Assembly (NCBI GenBank): GCA_004799545.1
Contig: SSMU01000005.1
Location: 372,001-436,000, forward strand
Length of the DNA: 64,000 bases
Source of the DNA: Phenylobacterium sp.
GTDB taxonomy: Bacteria; Pseudomonadota; Alphaproteobacteria; Caulobacterales; Caulobacteraceae
Direction of reading: 5' to 3'
The position numbers were made by a program, and so were the translations under genes. The notes beneath the pieces were generated by a model. That model did not search any database. It was given only the letters and a program-made list of their open reading frames with translations, and was not told the DNA's origin. Below, one piece after another: positions 53,837 to 61,472 of this stretch (positions are counted from its first letter, which is position 1; every line of letters begins with the position of its first letter).

Positions 53837-54847
53837 CTACTTCTGCTGCTGCCGCGCCGCGTCGGCGGTGGCGGCCTTCAGCTTCTCGATGCGCTGGGCG
53901 TAGATCCGCGCCAGCTCCATGGGGTCGGTGACGGTGTTGCGGGCCTCGCGCCAGGCCAGTTCGTGCTCGCGCAGCAGGGCGCGGTCCTGGTGCGCCTTCA
54001 GCGCCTCGGCGTAGGCCTGCCGCAGCTCGGCCTGCAGCCGGCGCAGCCGCGGCTGCGCGCAGATCGTCTGGTCGGCCGGCGTGGGCGCCGCGCCGCACGC
54101 CTGGGCCTCGGCCGGCGAAGCCTTCGCCAGCTGGGTGGTGGTCGGCGCTTCGGTCCGCTCCATCTCGGGCGCGGCTGCGGCCACGGCCGGTCGCGTCGGC
54201 TCGGCGGCCGCGGCCAGCGTCTCCCGGGCCGGCTCGGCGGCGACCGCGGTCGGCGCAGGCGTCAGATCGGCCGCCTCAGGCGGCGGGGGCGGCGGCGGCG
54301 CGGGCAGCAGCTCATCCGCATTGGGAATAGGCGCGGCGGGAGCCAGGGCGGCGGTCTGCACAGCGGGCTGCGGCGCTGGCCGCGCGGCGGCTACGGCGGC
54401 GGGCGGAGCCACGGCGTCGCGGTTGACGCCCGCCGCCCACCAGCCGCCGGCGACGCCCCCAGTCAGCCCAATCGCGAAGATCAGCGCGGCCCAGTGCGAC
54501 CAGCCCCGCTTCGCAGCTTCGGGCGTCGGCGGCGCGGGCGGGGCGGACGAGGCCGGCTCCCGCGGGGGCGGTTCGCCCAGGGTCAGCGGCGGCAGGTCGT
54601 CGTGGATATCGTCCTCCAGCGGGTCCTCGCGGGCGTCCAACGGATCGCCGAGCTGCAGCTCGATCATCCGCGGCGGAACCGCCTTGCGCTTCGGGAACAG
54701 GGTCCGCGGCCGCTCGCCGTTGGCGCGGCGGGCGTCCATCTCCTGCAGGATTTCATAGGTCTGGGCGGCGCGGCCTTGCCGGCGCGCGCTGTCGAGCAGG
54801 TTCCGGAGCTCCGGCCCATCCAAGGTGGAGAGGTTGATCTGAGGCAT
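53837..54847 (-). CDS. Membrane protein with C-terminal LprI-like domain
   Basis: A 336-residue protein: a cytoplasmic N-terminal helical part (residues 1-110), one membrane helix (WAALIFAIGLTGGVAGGWWAAGV, about 117-140), a long Ala/Pro linker, and a C-terminal LprI/DUF1311-like domain (about 250-330). The latter has the cysteine pair CGAAPTPADQTICAQP and the helical LRRLQAELRQAYAEALKAHQD. LprI-type domains inhibit lysozyme in some bacteria; here the domain would be held in the periplasm. The function is inferred. Confidence 0.7.
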   Translation of the reverse strand: MPQINLSTLDGPELRNLLDSARRQGRAAQTYEILQEMDARRANGERPRTLFPKRKAVPPRMIELQLGDPLDAREDPLEDDIHDDLPPLTLGEPPPREPASSAPPAPPTPEAAKRGWSHWAALIFAIGLTGGVAGGWWAAGVNRDAVAPPAAVAAARPAPQPAVQTAALAPAAPIPNADELLPAPPPPPPPEAADLTPAPTAVAAEPARETLAAAAEPTRPAVAAAAPEMERTEAPTTTQLAKASPAEAQACGAAPTPADQTICAQPRLRRLQAELRQAYAEALKAHQDRALLREHELAWREARNTVTDPMELARIYAQRIEKLKAATADAARQQQK

Positions 54848-55038
54848 ATCTGGCGTCTCGGGCGCTATCCATCGTCATCGCCGGCGCCCGTCACCTCACC
54901 AGCCCCCGGAAGATACGCCGTGCGACGGCGAAATTGAACACCCAATGGTGTCGCAGCCGCGGGGGCGGGAAGAGGCCGATGATCGTACGGCGGCCGCACC
55001 AATGGCTGACAGCTGGTTTAGAAATCCTGCATTTTAAA

Positions 55039-55057
55039 TCCTATCTATTTGGTAGGA
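55039..55057. promoter_or_regulatory. Possible operator upstream of the nitroreductase gene
   Basis: TCCTATC and GGTAGGA (one mismatch to perfect symmetry) flank five bases in an AT-rich stretch 32 bases before the start at 55089. It may be a repressor site. There is no regulator gene beside it. The rest of the 54848-55088 gap holds no gene. Confidence 0.4.
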
Positions 55058-55088
55058 ATATACGGCCCTGCACCGAAGGAGCCGCGAC

Positions 55089-55667
55089 ATGACGTTCATT
55101 GGCGAGCTGGTCGAGATCCCCCGGGGGCGGGCGCCGCAGGGCGTCCTGGGCCTGGAAAGGCTGCTGCGGCCCTCCGCGGAGGGCCGCGGCTTCTCCGGGC
55201 GCGCGGTCTCGCTGGAGACCCTGGAGGAGCTGCATGCCCTGATGGCGGTCGGGCCCGGCATGACCGGCGCCTCGCCCACCCGCGTGCTGTTCGTCACCAG
55301 CCCGTCCGCCAAGGCGCGGCTTGCGCGCCGCCTGGCGCCCCGCACGCGCGACGCCGCCGTCCTCGCGCCGGCCTGCGCGGTGGTCGGCTATGACCGCCAG
55401 TTCGCCGAGCAGCTGATCGCCTTCGTCGGCGACGGCGTAGGCGGCGAGTCCTGCTTCGACCGCCCGGGGACCCTCAAGGCGACGGCCATGCGCAACAGCG
55501 TGCTGCAGGGCGCCTACCTCGCCCTCTCCGCCCGCGCGCTCGGCCTCGACGCCGCCTTCCTGCACGGCTTCGACGGGGTCGCCGTGGCCGCGGAGTTCTT
55601 CCGCGACCCCGGCGTCAGCGCCATCTTCGTGGCCGCCCTCGGCTATCCCCTGGAGCCGGCCGGCTGA
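55089..55667 (+). CDS. Nitroreductase-fold protein, RutE-like
   Basis: A 192-residue flavin-fold protein similar to RutE (malonic semialdehyde reductase of pyrimidine catabolism). ETLEELHALMAVGPGMTGASPTRVLFV, LAPACAVVGYDRQFAEQL, RNSVLQGAYLALSARALGLDAAFLHGFD and AALGYPLEP follow the family order. No rut genes are nearby, so the role may be a general nitro- or quinone-type reduction. The AT-rich upstream region with a palindrome suggests regulation. Confidence 0.8.
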   Translation: MTFIGELVEIPRGRAPQGVLGLERLLRPSAEGRGFSGRAVSLETLEELHALMAVGPGMTGASPTRVLFVTSPSAKARLARRLAPRTRDAAVLAPACAVVGYDRQFAEQLIAFVGDGVGGESCFDRPGTLKATAMRNSVLQGAYLALSARALGLDAAFLHGFDGVAVAAEFFRDPGVSAIFVAALGYPLEPAG

Positions 55668-55833
55668 CGCCGGGGCTGCTGGCCGCCGGGAATTCGGCTA
55701 CACTTCTCCGCGCCTTGGATCGGAGCCGCCAACGCGAGGTGGGTGACCTGAGACGCCTGTGGCTCGCTGGCGGGCTTAGGGTCGCCGCGCTCGCCGAGGC
55801 CTTTGCCGACCTGGACAGGGCTGAGGGGTGGCG

Positions 55834-56736
55834 ATGGATCTATGTCAGGTCTGCGGTGGCGAAATCGGGCCTTATCGGCACCCGTGGCTCAGCCGTTGCA
55901 CGCGATGCGGCGTTCTGAGCGCGGACCTTCCGGTCGTGATACCGGCGTCCGTGACGGAGACCGACCTCGACGAGGCCGCGCGGAGCGACGGCCTGGAATC
56001 CGTTCGGCGCCATAACAACGAACGGATCCTCGCCACCCTGCGGACCCTAGACCCGCCCGGGCGCCTGCTGGATGTTGGCAGCGGCCCGGGCTTCCTGCTT
56101 TCGCAGGCCCGCGATGGGGGCTTCAGCGTCGAGGGCATCGAGGCCGACGCCAATACGATCGGCGCCGCACGCGCCCGCGGGGTCCCGGTGAAGCACGGAT
56201 ATTTCCCCGAGGTTCTCGATCAGGGCGCGGTGTTCGACGTGATCGTCTTCAACGACGTGCTCGAGCATATCCCGGACCTGCGGGGCGCCCTGGACGCCAG
56301 CTTCCGCCATCTGCGGCCCGGGGGCGTCCTCTGCCTCAACTGTCCGGACAAACGCGGTTTCTTCTTCCGGGTGGCCGCTATCCTCGACCGGCTCGGCGTG
56401 GCCGGGCCCTATGATCGTCTCTGGCAGCGCGGGCTTCCGTCGCCGCACGTCTGGTACTTCTCGCCTGCCCTCCTGGAGCGCGCCGCCAGGCGATCCGGAT
56501 TCGAGAGCCTCACCACGACCCGCCTGGCGACCATCGAAGTGAAAGGTCTCTGGAGCCGGATCCGATCTGTACGGAACACCTCCTTGATCGCGTCGGCGGC
56601 CAGCTTCGCCTTTGCCGTGGCGGTCTATCCCCTGCTCTTCCTGTTCCCGAGCGATGCGCGGGCCTGTTTTTTCCGGCGCGGGTCGGGGTCGGACCTCGGT
56701 GCGGCTGGAGCCGAAAGCAGCCCGCCGCCGACCTGA
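55834..56736 (+). CDS. Class I SAM-dependent methyltransferase with zinc-ribbon start and membrane tail
   Basis: A 300-residue protein with an N-terminal four-cysteine motif (Cys4, Cys7, Cys22, Cys25; CQVCGG and CTRCG), then a Rossmann methyltransferase. The AdoMet loop is DVGSGPG (80-86), followed by VEGIEAD and FNDVLEHIPD. The C-terminus has a hydrophobic helix (SLIASAASFAFAVAVYPLLFLF), then a basic tail. It resembles methyltransferases of sugar or lipid glycan pathways. GAGGGG precedes the ATG at 55834. No glycan genes adjoin it. Confidence 0.8.
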   Translation: MDLCQVCGGEIGPYRHPWLSRCTRCGVLSADLPVVIPASVTETDLDEAARSDGLESVRRHNNERILATLRTLDPPGRLLDVGSGPGFLLSQARDGGFSVEGIEADANTIGAARARGVPVKHGYFPEVLDQGAVFDVIVFNDVLEHIPDLRGALDASFRHLRPGGVLCLNCPDKRGFFFRVAAILDRLGVAGPYDRLWQRGLPSPHVWYFSPALLERAARRSGFESLTTTRLATIEVKGLWSRIRSVRNTSLIASAASFAFAVAVYPLLFLFPSDARACFFRRGSGSDLGAAGAESSPPPT

Positions 56737-56795
56737 CGGGCGGATCGCGCAACGAAGATATCAGCGAAAAATCCTTGACGTTCTCCGGCTTGTGT

Positions 56796-56810
56796 GTTCT
56801 TGTTTTGTTC
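56796..56810 (+). promoter_or_regulatory. SOS (LexA) box of the alphaproteobacterial type
   Basis: GTTC-N7-GTTC (GTTCTTGTTTTGTTC) is the exact direct-repeat consensus of alphaproteobacterial LexA. It ends one base before the ATG at 56812. TTGACG (56775-56780) lies upstream as a possible -35, so LexA would cover the -10 and start region. Confidence 0.65.
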
Positions 56811-56811
56811 C

Positions 56812-57345
56812 ATGGACAGCGACGCCGAGATGATGGAGCGGCATGCCCGGCTCCTGGCGCGGTTCGCCGACCAGGCGGCGAGCCTGGCCGATGACCTCTG
56901 CGCCGCGGCCCTGGCCGCCGAGGGGCCGGAGGCCAAGCAGGCGCTGAGCCTCGCCTTCCATCGCATGGGCCGGACCCTGCGCCAGACCCTGGCGCTGGAG
57001 GCCAGGCTGCGGCGCGACCGGACCCGCGACGTCCACCGCGAGGCGGATCGGGCGGACGCGGCGGTGAAGACCCGGATCGAGGCCCGCAAGGCCCGCGTCC
57101 GCGCGGCCGTCGAACGCCTGATCTGGACCGAGGCCGAGGAGGACGAGCAGGTCGATATCCTTGAGCGCCTCAACGAACGCCTGGACGCCCTCGACCCTGC
57201 CGAGGCCGACGACGCCGTCGAGGCGCTGATCCAGCGCATCGCCGTCGAACTGGGCCTGGAAGTCCCCGCCGCGGAGACCGCCGCCCACCTGCCGGCCGCC
57301 GGCGGGCCGACCAACGGCGCCGCCGGCTCCTGGTCCTCGGCCTAG
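56812..57345 (+). CDS. Coiled-coil protein of unknown function behind an SOS box
   Basis: A 177-residue, mostly helical, charged protein with no recognised domain. Residues 1-60 (ERHARLLARFADQAASLADDLCAAAL) and 60-130 (LRRDRTRDVHREADRADAAVKTRIEARKARV) predict coiled coil; EAEEDEQVDILERLNERLDALDP follows and the tail is Ala/Gly-rich. There is no signal peptide or membrane helix. The start codon is one base after an exact LexA-type box, leaving no room for a ribosome site, so a leaderless SOS-induced message is likely. It overlaps the convergent YceI gene by 4 bases. Confidence 0.72.
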   Translation: MDSDAEMMERHARLLARFADQAASLADDLCAAALAAEGPEAKQALSLAFHRMGRTLRQTLALEARLRRDRTRDVHREADRADAAVKTRIEARKARVRAAVERLIWTEAEEDEQVDILERLNERLDALDPAEADDAVEALIQRIAVELGLEVPAAETAAHLPAAGGPTNGAAGSWSSA

Positions 57346-57944
57346 TCGCCCTTGCGCACGAACGGGACGCTGAGGATCAGGTCGACATCGTCCCCGATCA
57401 GCGGGACGTACTTGGTCACCCCGAACTGGCTGCGCTTGATCGTGCCGGAAGCGTCGAAGCCCACCGTATAGGCCTTGGTCATCGGGTTCGCGCCGAAGCC
57501 CTTCAGCTTGGCCTGCAGCACCACCGGCTTGGTGACGCCGTGCAGGGTCAGCTCGCCCGCCACCGTCGCGCGGCCGGGACCGGTCACCGTCACCTTGGTG
57601 GACTTGAAGGTCATGGCCGGGAACTTGCCGGCGTCGAGCCAGTCGGCGCTCTTCAGCTCGCCGTCCAGCTTGGCGTTGGTGGTCGAGACGCTGTCGGTGG
57701 CGACCGAGACGTCGAGGTGGCTGAGCGACGGGGTCTTGGCGTCGAGCTTCAGCGCGCCCGAGGTCTGGGTGAAGTCGCCGTACCAGGTGGAGGTGCCCAT
57801 GTGGCTCACCGCGAACAGCACCCGCGCGTGGCTGGGCTCGACGGCGTAGGAGCCGCTCTGTGCGGTGGGGGCCTGGGCGGTGGCGGCTGTGCCGATCGCC
57901 AGGACGAGGCCCGCGGCGAGCGCGGTCGAGCGGTGCAGGTGCAT
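57342..57944 (-). CDS. YceI family periplasmic protein
   Basis: A 200-residue lipocalin-like YceI protein with a signal peptide (ALAAGLVLAIGTAATAQ). GSYAVEPSHARVLFAVSHMGTSTWYGDFTQTSGAL is the family opening, and GELTLHGVTKPVVLQAKL plus GFDASGTIKRSQFGVTKYVPLIGDDVDLILSV the closing strands. YceI proteins bind isoprenoid-like molecules such as ubiquinone precursors and are often stress- or base-induced. It is convergent with the SOS-box gene. Confidence 0.92.
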   Translation of the reverse strand: MHLHRSTALAAGLVLAIGTAATAQAPTAQSGSYAVEPSHARVLFAVSHMGTSTWYGDFTQTSGALKLDAKTPSLSHLDVSVATDSVSTTNAKLDGELKSADWLDAGKFPAMTFKSTKVTVTGPGRATVAGELTLHGVTKPVVLQAKLKGFGANPMTKAYTVGFDASGTIKRSQFGVTKYVPLIGDDVDLILSVPFVRKGD

Positions 57945-58089
57945 GGGACGTTTCTCTCCGAGGTCTGCGGCCGAGCTTACGCCGCCTGAAGGGCAGATAA
58001 CATCCCGGCCGGCCGCCGCAACCGCGCGGGGCGGCGCGCGGGGGAAGGAGTGTCTTTCCATTCCGGAACAAGCGCGGAATAAGGACCCG

Positions 58090-59865
58090 ATGGACGCCGA
58101 CGCCCGAACCCTCACCGCGCCGTTCCGCGACGCGCGGTACGCGCCGCGCCGGCTCGAGGTCGAGCGACGTCCAGGCGGCGAGCTGCGGCTCAGCAATCCT
58201 GCCCCCTATTCGACCGCCTTCCAGACCATGACCGCGGCGCTGGCCCATTGGGCGGCCGCGGCGCCGACCCGCGTCTGGCTGGCCGAGCGGTCCGGCGACG
58301 GCTGGCGGACCCTGACCTACGCCGAGGCCTGGGACCGGGTGCGGGCCCTGGCCGGCGGCCTGCGGGACGCCGGCCTGGTCTCGCCGCGGCCGCTCTTGAT
58401 CCTGGCCGGCAACGGCGTCGACCACGCCCTGATCAAATACGCCGCCATGAGCCAGGGCATGCCGGCCGCCCCGGTCTCCCCGCAGTACGGGCTGAAGGGC
58501 GCCGACCTCGCCCGCCTCACCCACGCCTGCGAGGTGCTGCAGCCGGCGTGCGTCTACACCGAGGACGCCGCCCTGTTCGCCGATGGCCTGGCCGCGGAGA
58601 TCCTCGCCGGCCTGCCGGTGATCGCCGCCCGCAACCCCCGGCCGGGCGACATCCCCCTGGAGCGCCTGGCCCAGGCCCGTCCCGCGGCCCCCACCGCCAC
58701 GCCGGACGACCACGCCAAGTACCTGCTCACCTCCGGCTCGACCGGCCTGCCCAAGGCGGTGGTCTGCACCCACCGCAACACCGCCCTCAATTCCGCGCAG
58801 ATCGCCGCCTGCTTCGACGATCCCGAGCCGCCGGTGATGGTCCACTCGGCCCCCTGGAGCCACAGCCTGGGGGCCAACTCGATCCTGCACTATGGCCTGA
58901 CCCGCGGCGGCACCCTCTACATCGACTGGGGCCAGCCGACCGCGGCGCGGTTCGCCGAGACGGTCAGGAACCTGAAAGAGGTCTCGCCGACCTACCAGAA
59001 CATGGTCCCGGCCGGCTGGATGCTGCTGGTCGACGAGCTGGAGACGGACGAGGCCCTGGCCCGCAGCTTCTTCGCCCGCGTGCGCCTCCTGCAATATGGC
59101 GGCGCGGCGCTGGGCCAGGCGGTCGCCGACCGCATCCAGGCCGTGGCGATCCGCACTGTGGGCGAGAAGATCAGCTTCTCCTCCGGCTACGGCGCCACCG
59201 AGACCGGCCCCACCGCCTGCAACGTCCACTGGCTGAACGACCGCATGGGGATGATCGGCCTGCCGATCCCCGGGACTTCGGTCCGCCTGGTCCCCGAGGC
59301 CGGCAAGCTCGACTTCCGGGTGAAGGGGCCGCAGGTCACCGCGGGCTATCTCGGCCGGCCGGAGCTGTCGGAGCGGGCCTTCGACGACGAGGGCTTCTAT
59401 GTCCTGGGCGACGCGGCCCGCTTCGTGGACGCGGAAGATCCCAGCCACGGCATGGTCTTCGACGGCCGGCTCTCGGAGAACTTCAAGCTGGCCAACGGGA
59501 CCTTCGTGGGCGTCGGCGAGCTGCGCATCGGCGCCATCGGGGCGATCGGCGGGGCGGTCACCGACGCGGTGGTCTGCGGCGAGAACCAGGCGGGCGTCGG
59601 CCTGCTGCTCTATCCCAACCCGAGCCTGCCGCGGCCGGAGGTCGAGGCTGCGGCCCGCGCCGGCCTCGCCGCCTTCAACGCCCGCGCCAAGGGCGCCGGC
59701 GGCCGCGTCGCTCGCGCCCTGGTGCTCGACAGCATCCCCGACGCCGCCCACGGCGAGATCACCGACAAGGGCTATATCGCCCAGGCCCTGGCGCGGCGGC
59801 TGCGCGCGGCCGCCGTCGCGCAGCTGTTCGCCGACCCCCCGACTTCCGACGTGATGGAGTTCTGA
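58090..59865 (+). CDS. AMP-binding acyl-CoA synthetase, feruloyl-CoA synthase-like
   Basis: A 591-residue adenylate-forming enzyme that activates a carboxylic acid to its CoA ester. The AMP loop is LLTSGSTGLPKAVVCTHR; SSGYGATETGPTA, YVLGDAARFVD and the hinge FDGRLSENFKLANGTFVGVGELR follow. The N-terminal RYAPRRLEVERRPGGELRLSNPAPYS and the SENFKL hinge fit the feruloyl-CoA synthase subgroup. It is followed, one base after its stop, by a TPP enzyme gene, so the two probably act on the same substrate. The substrate is inferred to be an aromatic or branched acid. Confidence 0.87.
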   Translation: MDADARTLTAPFRDARYAPRRLEVERRPGGELRLSNPAPYSTAFQTMTAALAHWAAAAPTRVWLAERSGDGWRTLTYAEAWDRVRALAGGLRDAGLVSPRPLLILAGNGVDHALIKYAAMSQGMPAAPVSPQYGLKGADLARLTHACEVLQPACVYTEDAALFADGLAAEILAGLPVIAARNPRPGDIPLERLAQARPAAPTATPDDHAKYLLTSGSTGLPKAVVCTHRNTALNSAQIAACFDDPEPPVMVHSAPWSHSLGANSILHYGLTRGGTLYIDWGQPTAARFAETVRNLKEVSPTYQNMVPAGWMLLVDELETDEALARSFFARVRLLQYGGAALGQAVADRIQAVAIRTVGEKISFSSGYGATETGPTACNVHWLNDRMGMIGLPIPGTSVRLVPEAGKLDFRVKGPQVTAGYLGRPELSERAFDDEGFYVLGDAARFVDAEDPSHGMVFDGRLSENFKLANGTFVGVGELRIGAIGAIGGAVTDAVVCGENQAGVGLLLYPNPSLPRPEVEAAARAGLAAFNARAKGAGGRVARALVLDSIPDAAHGEITDKGYIAQALARRLRAAAVAQLFADPPTSDVMEF

Positions 59866-59866
59866 C

Positions 59867-61408
59867 ATGAACGGCGCCGACGCCCTGATCTCCACCTTGG
59901 TCGCCAACGAGGTGACCGCCTGCTTCGCCAACCCCGGCACGTCCGAGATGCAGTTCGTCGCGGCGCTGGACCGCAATCCGCAGATGCGGCCGGTGCTCTG
60001 CCTGTTCGAGGGCGTGGCGACCGGCGCCGCCGACGGCTACGGCCGGATGATGGGGCGGCCGGCCTGCACCCTGCTGCACCTCGGGCCCGGCTACGGCAAC
60101 GGCCTGGCCAACCTGCATAACGCCCGGCGCGCCTTCACCCCGATCGTCAACGTGATCGGCGACCACGCCACCTATCACCGCCAGTACGACGCCCCGCTGG
60201 CCTCCGACATCGCCGCGATCGCCAGCGCCAATTCCATCTGGGTGAAGTCCGCCGACAGCCCTGACGCGGTGGCGGGCGTCGCGGCCGAGGCGGTGGCCGC
60301 CAGCCTCACCCCGCCCTGCGGCTCGGCCAGCCTGATCCTGCCGGCGGATAGCGCCTGGCTGGAGACCACCACCGAGCCGGCGATCGCCCAGAGGCCGGTG
60401 CGCTCGGCGCCCTCCGGGGCCACGGTCGAGGCCGTCGCCCGGGCCCTGAAGGCCGCCGCCAAGCCGGTGGTGCTGATCGGCGGCCAGGCCTGCAGCGCGG
60501 AGGGCTTGAAGCAGGCCGCGCGCCTGCAGGCGGCCGGCGTCCAGGTCTACGCCGACACCTTCGTCGCCCGCCAGCCGCGCGGCGCCGGCGCCTTCGCGCC
60601 GCGGCGGATGCAGTATTTCGGCGAGATGGCGCTGGCCGAGCTTGAAGGCGTCGACCTGATGGTGTTCGCCGGCACGACCCAGCCGGTGGCCTTCTTCGCC
60701 TATCCCAACCGGCCGAGCGTGCTGGTTCCCGAAGGCGCGGGGACCCTGTCGCTGGCCGACCGGGCGGAGGACGCGGTGGCGGCCCTGGCCGCCCTCGCCG
60801 ACGCGCTCGGCGCGCCGCGCGAAGGCCCGGTCCAGCCGTTGAAGCTGCCCGACGCCGCCCCGACCGGCCCGCTCAGCCCGCAGCTCGCCGGCCTCTCGAT
60901 CGCCCGCCACCTGCCCGAAGGCGCCATCGTCTGCGACGACAGCGTCACCTCCGGCGGCGGCGTCGCCGTCCCCGCCATGACCGCCCGACCGCACGAGGTC
61001 CTGGCGCTGACCGGCGGCGCGATCGGCGCGGGCCTGCCGCTGGCGGTTGGCGCCGCGGTCGCCTGTCCGGACCGCAAGGTGGTCTCGCTGAACGGCGACG
61101 GCGCGGCCATGTACACGATCCAATCGCTGTGGACGATCGCCCGGGAGAGCCTCGACGTCACCGCCATCGTGTTCGCCAACAACACCTACCGCATCCTCAA
61201 CATCGAGATGATGCGCACCGGCGCCGGCCAGGCCGGCCCGCAGGCCGCCAAGCTGCTCGAGCTCGGCGATCCGGCCATCGACTGGGTGTCGCTGGCCAAG
61301 GGGCTGGGCGTCCCCGCCGTCCGCTGCGCCACCGCCGAGGAGTTCGAGGCCGCCTTCGCCGCCGCCATGGCCCAGCGCGGCCCGATGTTCATCGAGGCGG
61401 TGATCTGA
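59867..61408 (+). CDS. Thiamine diphosphate-dependent enzyme (acetolactate synthase/benzoylformate decarboxylase type)
   Basis: A 513-residue TPP enzyme. The cofactor-activating Glu48 lies in CLFEGVATGAADGYGRM, and the TPP/metal motif is GDGAAMYTIQSLWT...FANN (from about residue 408). NPGTSEMQFVAAL is typical of the acetolactate synthase-like group that lacks a regulatory subunit. The ATG begins one base after the acyl-CoA synthetase stop, so they form an operon. It probably decarboxylates or condenses a 2-oxo acid, or a CoA-derived product; the reaction is not determined. Confidence 0.87.
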   Translation: MNGADALISTLVANEVTACFANPGTSEMQFVAALDRNPQMRPVLCLFEGVATGAADGYGRMMGRPACTLLHLGPGYGNGLANLHNARRAFTPIVNVIGDHATYHRQYDAPLASDIAAIASANSIWVKSADSPDAVAGVAAEAVAASLTPPCGSASLILPADSAWLETTTEPAIAQRPVRSAPSGATVEAVARALKAAAKPVVLIGGQACSAEGLKQAARLQAAGVQVYADTFVARQPRGAGAFAPRRMQYFGEMALAELEGVDLMVFAGTTQPVAFFAYPNRPSVLVPEGAGTLSLADRAEDAVAALAALADALGAPREGPVQPLKLPDAAPTGPLSPQLAGLSIARHLPEGAIVCDDSVTSGGGVAVPAMTARPHEVLALTGGAIGAGLPLAVGAAVACPDRKVVSLNGDGAAMYTIQSLWTIARESLDVTAIVFANNTYRILNIEMMRTGAGQAGPQAAKLLELGDPAIDWVSLAKGLGVPAVRCATAEEFEAAFAAAMAQRGPMFIEAVI

Positions 61409-61416
61409 CCACCACG

Positions 61417-61446
61417 AAAAAGGCCCGCGGGGCGAACCCGCGGGCC
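61417..61446 (-). terminator. Intrinsic terminator of the reverse-strand cysteine-repeat gene
   Basis: GGCCCGCGGG (61422-61431) and CCCGCGGGCC (61437-61446) form a perfect 10-base stem with a five-base loop. On the reverse strand the stem is followed by five T residues (A run 61417-61421), 27 bases past the stop at 61473. On the plus strand there is no T run, although the stem may still slow the TPP-gene transcript. Confidence 0.85.
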
Positions 61447-61472
61447 TCGATCGCTCAGGCTGAGAGAAAGGT

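Noticed and set aside
55715..55918. Small open frame just before the methyltransferase.
   Set aside because: It overlaps the methyltransferase start by 85 bases and has no clear ribosome site or similarity.
56761..59976. A 1071-codon reverse-strand open frame.
   Set aside because: It lies antisense to the acyl-CoA synthetase, TPP enzyme and other clear genes. Its Arg/Gly/His-rich text has no domain; it is a GC-bias shadow.
61417..61446. Terminator for the plus-strand TPP-enzyme gene.
   Set aside because: The T run is on the reverse strand only, so I assign the hairpin to the reverse-strand gene; it may still have a minor effect on the other.
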